Source of the DNA: Bacteroidota bacterium
Lineage (GTDB): Bacteria; Bacteroidota; Bacteroidia; Bacteroidales; VadinHA17
Assembly: GCA_030611395.1 (NCBI GenBank)
Contig: JAUWPX010000042.1
Span: 1-8,606, forward strand
Length of the DNA: 8,606 nt
Direction: 5' to 3'
Positions 6,640 to 8,606 of this stretch are shown here, piece after piece; within the stretch, counting starts at the first letter, position 1, and each line of letters starts with the position of its first letter. The position numbers were made by a program, and so were the translations under genes. The notes under the pieces were generated by a model. The model was given only the letters and a program-made list of their open reading frames with translations. It searched no databases and was not told where the DNA came from.

Positions 6640-7563
6640 TCAGATCGTTATTCTTTTGATAGATAGCTTTTCGAGATCCATTTCACCAACACCCATTTCA
6701 CTAGCCTTGCGAATATGGAGTACATCCGCAGGATTGCTTCCGAAAAACTTAGTTGCAGCAGCATCAGCAGCAACCATATCGGTAGTAAGGATCTGGGTTT
6801 TCATATTAACAACATCTGAAACAGAAACACCCTGTGGTCCATTTCTCATCATTACATTATAAGCATCTACAATATTCAAATCCGGTTTACGCTCATATGT
6901 GGCATAATCGGCAATACACTGATGAAGATCATTTCGATGCCAAAAACGCCGATCCCAAACAACACCCATAAGGTTTTTCATCGAAATTGTAAGCCGGGAT
7001 GAACTATGATGTTTTAAAACCGGAACGTTAATGAATACATCTGATTCAAGAATCAATTCATGTACCTTTGCTGAAGTAAGCTTTACACCTTTTGGTATAT
7101 CTACCTCATGATAATACCCTTCGGTATGTCCGGGAACAATCTTACCACCAGCATCCTTAACAGCTTTCTCAATCCCTGAATTTTTATATGTTTTAGTCCA
7201 GACATCACATGTATGATCAAATACGAACACCTCTTTAGCACCTGCTTTAAGGCAATGTTCAATTATCCTGGTTAATAGTTGTGGGTTTGTATTGGCAGCC
7301 TGGTCAGGGCCCCTGTCCCATCCGATATTTGGCTTCACGACAACAGTCTGATTTGGTTTTACAAACCTCTCAATCCCTCCCAAAGCTTCAATACCCCGAT
7401 CGAACATCTGACCGGGATTTCCTCCTTTTACTGCAACAAGGTCGGCCGGTGAATCTGGCAAAGGCACTTTTCCAAATAAATTATTAATTGACCCGAAAGC
7501 TAAAGCAGTACCGGTAACAAATCCTGCACTAACCGATTTTTTGACAAATTCTCTCCTTTTCAT
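6640..7563 (-). CDS. DUF362 family protein with Tat signal peptide
   Basis: A 307-residue member of the uncharacterised DUF362 family. It begins MKRREFVKKSVSAGFVTGTALAFGS: a twin-arginine motif (Arg3-Arg4, Phe6) followed by a weakly hydrophobic stretch, so Tat export in folded, probably cofactor-loaded form is predicted. Conserved-looking motifs are VVVKPNIGWDRGP (74-86), FDHTCDVW (115-122), PVLKHHSSSRLTISMKNLMG (181-200) with Lys184, His185-186 and Lys196-Asn197, and IVDAYNVMMRNGPQG (231-245). Unlike many DUF362 proteins it has no CX2CX2CX3C ferredoxin domain of its own; the clusters are in the co-transcribed polyferredoxin 5 nt downstream. That suggests the two work together in the envelope. 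No activity can be assigned. It is divergent from larC. No Shine-Dalgarno sequence is seen; the start is fixed by the Tat motif. Confidence 0.85.
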   Translation of the reverse strand: MKRREFVKKSVSAGFVTGTALAFGSINNLFGKVPLPDSPADLVAVKGGNPGQMFDRGIEALGGIERFVKPNQTVVVKPNIGWDRGPDQAANTNPQLLTRIIEHCLKAGAKEVFVFDHTCDVWTKTYKNSGIEKAVKDAGGKIVPGHTEGYYHEVDIPKGVKLTSAKVHELILESDVFINVPVLKHHSSSRLTISMKNLMGVVWDRRFWHRNDLHQCIADYATYERKPDLNIVDAYNVMMRNGPQGVSVSDVVNMKTQILTTDMVAADAAATKFFGSNPADVLHIRKASEMGVGEMDLEKLSIKRITI

Positions 7564-7572
7564 AGTCCAATA

Positions 7573-7595
7573 ATTTTATTTTGCGAAAATAAAAT
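7573..7595. promoter_or_regulatory. Perfect AT palindrome upstream of the DUF362 operon
   Basis: ATTTTATTTT (7573-7582), GCG (7583-7585), AAAATAAAAT (7586-7595): perfect 10-bp arms around a 3-bp centre, 9 nt upstream of the DUF362 start and inside the divergent DUF362/larC intergenic. The position suits an operator or a 5'-leader hairpin, and the minus strand across it contains TATTTTCG, one mismatch from a Bacteroidota -7 element. Arms of only A and T lower the significance. Confidence 0.4.
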
Positions 7596-7635
7596 AAAAA
7601 TATACATTTTTTTTGTTATCAAGCCTGATTAATTC

Positions 7636-7677
7636 ACTTTTAACTTTTTACTTTTGTCTTTTGTCTTTTATCTTCCG
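7636..7677. repeat. Degenerate 7-bp tandem repeat upstream of larC
   Basis: Six head-to-tail heptamers: ACTTTTA, ACTTTTT, ACTTTTG, TCTTTTG, TCTTTTA, TCTTCCG (7636-7677). Successive units change one base at a time, except the last. It lies in the 155-nt divergent intergenic, ending 41 nt before the larC start. Confidence 0.65.
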
Positions 7678-7718
7678 CATGAATAATGCAGGTTAGATTT
7701 TTAAATAAAATTAATACT

Positions 7719-8606
7719 ATGAAAATACTGTATTACGATTGCTTTTCAGGAATTAGCGGAGATATGAACCTGGGTGCTATGATCGATCTTGGCCTCGATC
7801 AGGAATATTTGAAAAATGAACTTCATAAACTAAAAATTGACAAATATCAATTAAAAATATCCAAAGATCAAAGACATGGGATATTTGGCACAAAGGTGGA
7901 TGTAATCACCGAAAAAACCGATAAACATCGTCATATGTCTAATATTGAAAACATTATTAACTCAAGTTCCCTTAATGATGAAATAAAGGAATTAAGCCTG
8001 CATATCTTCAGAAAAATTGCCATTGCAGAAGCGAAAGTACATAATACGCCTGTTGAAAAAGTTCATTTCCATGAGGTAGGCGCTGTTGATTCGATTGTTG
8101 ATATCGTGGGAGCAGCCATTGCAATAAATTATTTCAAACCGGATAAAATAATTGCCTCAGACATTGAATTGGGTGGTGGTTTTGTTAAATGTGCGCATGG
8201 TACACTGCCTGTTCCCGCACCTGCAACAGCAGAGATACTAAAGGGAATCCCTGTCAAGCTGGGGACTGTAGATTTTGAGGCAACTACACCTACCGGGGCA
8301 GCAATTCTTGCCGCTACAGTCAATGAGTTTACAGACAAACCATGTATTAAAATAGAAAAAACAGGATATGGAGTCGGGCATAAAAAAGGAAACATCCCAA
8401 ATTTGCTAAGGGTTTATCTGGGTGAATTGATTGAGGAATCTGCTCTGCCTGAAAAAAGTTATACTAATCATATGATTGAGTGTAACATTGACGATATGAA
8501 TCCTGAACACTATGAATATGTTATTGAAAAACTTTTTGATACCGGGGCTAATGATGTATTTCTTACACCGGTAATTATGAAAAAAAGCAGACCCGGTATC
8601 AAGATC
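7719..8606 (+). CDS. larC: Nickel-pincer cofactor biosynthesis protein LarC, 3'-truncated by window edge
   Basis: LarC is the CTP-dependent nickel insertase that completes the nickel-pincer nucleotide cofactor of lactate racemase (LarA) and related enzymes. The frame stays open to the window end (296 residues visible; about 400 expected). Family features are the start MKILYYDCFSGISGDM, HFHEVGAVDSIVDIVG (from residue 116; His116, His118, Glu119, Asp124), FVKCAHGTLPVPAPAT (155-170), ATTPTGAAIL (188-197), TGYGVGHKKG, and NIDDMNPE (256-263) leading into the C-terminal domain. The LarC1/LarC2 junction is crossed in a single frame, so the programmed frameshift known in Lactobacillus is not needed here. 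An upstream in-frame ATG at 7686 would add 11 unconserved residues; I prefer 7719 because the family begins MKxLYxD. No larA, larB or larE is visible in the window. Confidence 0.93.
   Translation, partial: MKILYYDCFSGISGDMNLGAMIDLGLDQEYLKNELHKLKIDKYQLKISKDQRHGIFGTKVDVITEKTDKHRHMSNIENIINSSSLNDEIKELSLHIFRKIAIAEAKVHNTPVEKVHFHEVGAVDSIVDIVGAAIAINYFKPDKIIASDIELGGGFVKCAHGTLPVPAPATAEILKGIPVKLGTVDFEATTPTGAAILAATVNEFTDKPCIKIEKTGYGVGHKKGNIPNLLRVYLGELIEESALPEKSYTNHMIECNIDDMNPEHYEYVIEKLFDTGANDVFLTPVIMKKSRPGIKI

Noticed and set aside
7649..7656. TACTTTTG upstream of larC, a match to the TAnnTTTG -7 consensus.
   Set aside because: It is produced by the heptamer repeat, has no -33 TTTG at the right distance, and lies 62 nt from the start codon; chance occurrence is likely.
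7686..7688. Upstream in-frame ATG as the start of larC.
   Set aside because: It would add MQVRFLNKINT before the conserved MKILYYDCFSG; the family normally begins at the latter.
8129..8395. An 88-codon minus-strand open frame near the right end.
   Set aside because: It is antisense to larC, whose plus-strand frame shows clear family motifs through the same bases.

Overview
The window looks like chromosomal DNA of a member of the Bacteroidota, probably Bacteroidales or a close relative. This is inferred from the low GC content, the near absence of Shine-Dalgarno sequences before most genes, a TAnnTTTG-type -7 element before lepB, the dapB-lepB pairing, and the protein variants (long signal peptidase I, short DapB). 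No database search was possible, so the taxonomic call is an inference.

Layout. Positions 1-2562 hold the classical translation cluster thrS (5' end cut by the window edge), infC, rpmI and rplT, all on the plus strand, closed by a clear intrinsic terminator at 2534-2562. infC has no ATG/GTG/TTG start at its family-consistent N-terminus; it appears to start at an ATA codon (1248) behind a strong AAGGAG. A candidate folded leader lies just before rplT. Positions 2563-2844 are non-coding and carry an inverted pair of hexamer-repeat arms. dapB (2845-3561, lysine/diaminopimelate synthesis) and lepB (3641-5008, signal peptidase I) follow on the plus strand. lepB is convergent with a minus-strand two-gene operon: a Tat-type DUF362 protein (7563-6640), followed 5 nt later by a 530-residue membrane polyferredoxin (6634-5042). 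The polyferredoxin reads as a NapH-like quinol-dehydrogenase membrane module joined to a NapG-like ferredoxin through an internal Tat-like signal/anchor. Divergent from this operon, larC (7719 to the window end, 3' truncated) encodes the nickel-inserting enzyme of nickel-pincer-nucleotide cofactor synthesis.

How the parts fit. The first half is housekeeping: translation, cell-wall/lysine precursor synthesis and protein export. The second half is the part worth attention. A predicted extracytoplasmic DUF362 protein and a membrane Fe-S electron conduit are almost certainly co-transcribed, which suggests an envelope redox module of unknown substrate. Whether the divergent larC is functionally linked to it is open. 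Three of the intergenic gaps carry degenerate short tandem repeats with three different periods (6, 8 and 7 bp), and the DUF362/larC intergenic also contains a perfect 10-bp-arm AT palindrome.
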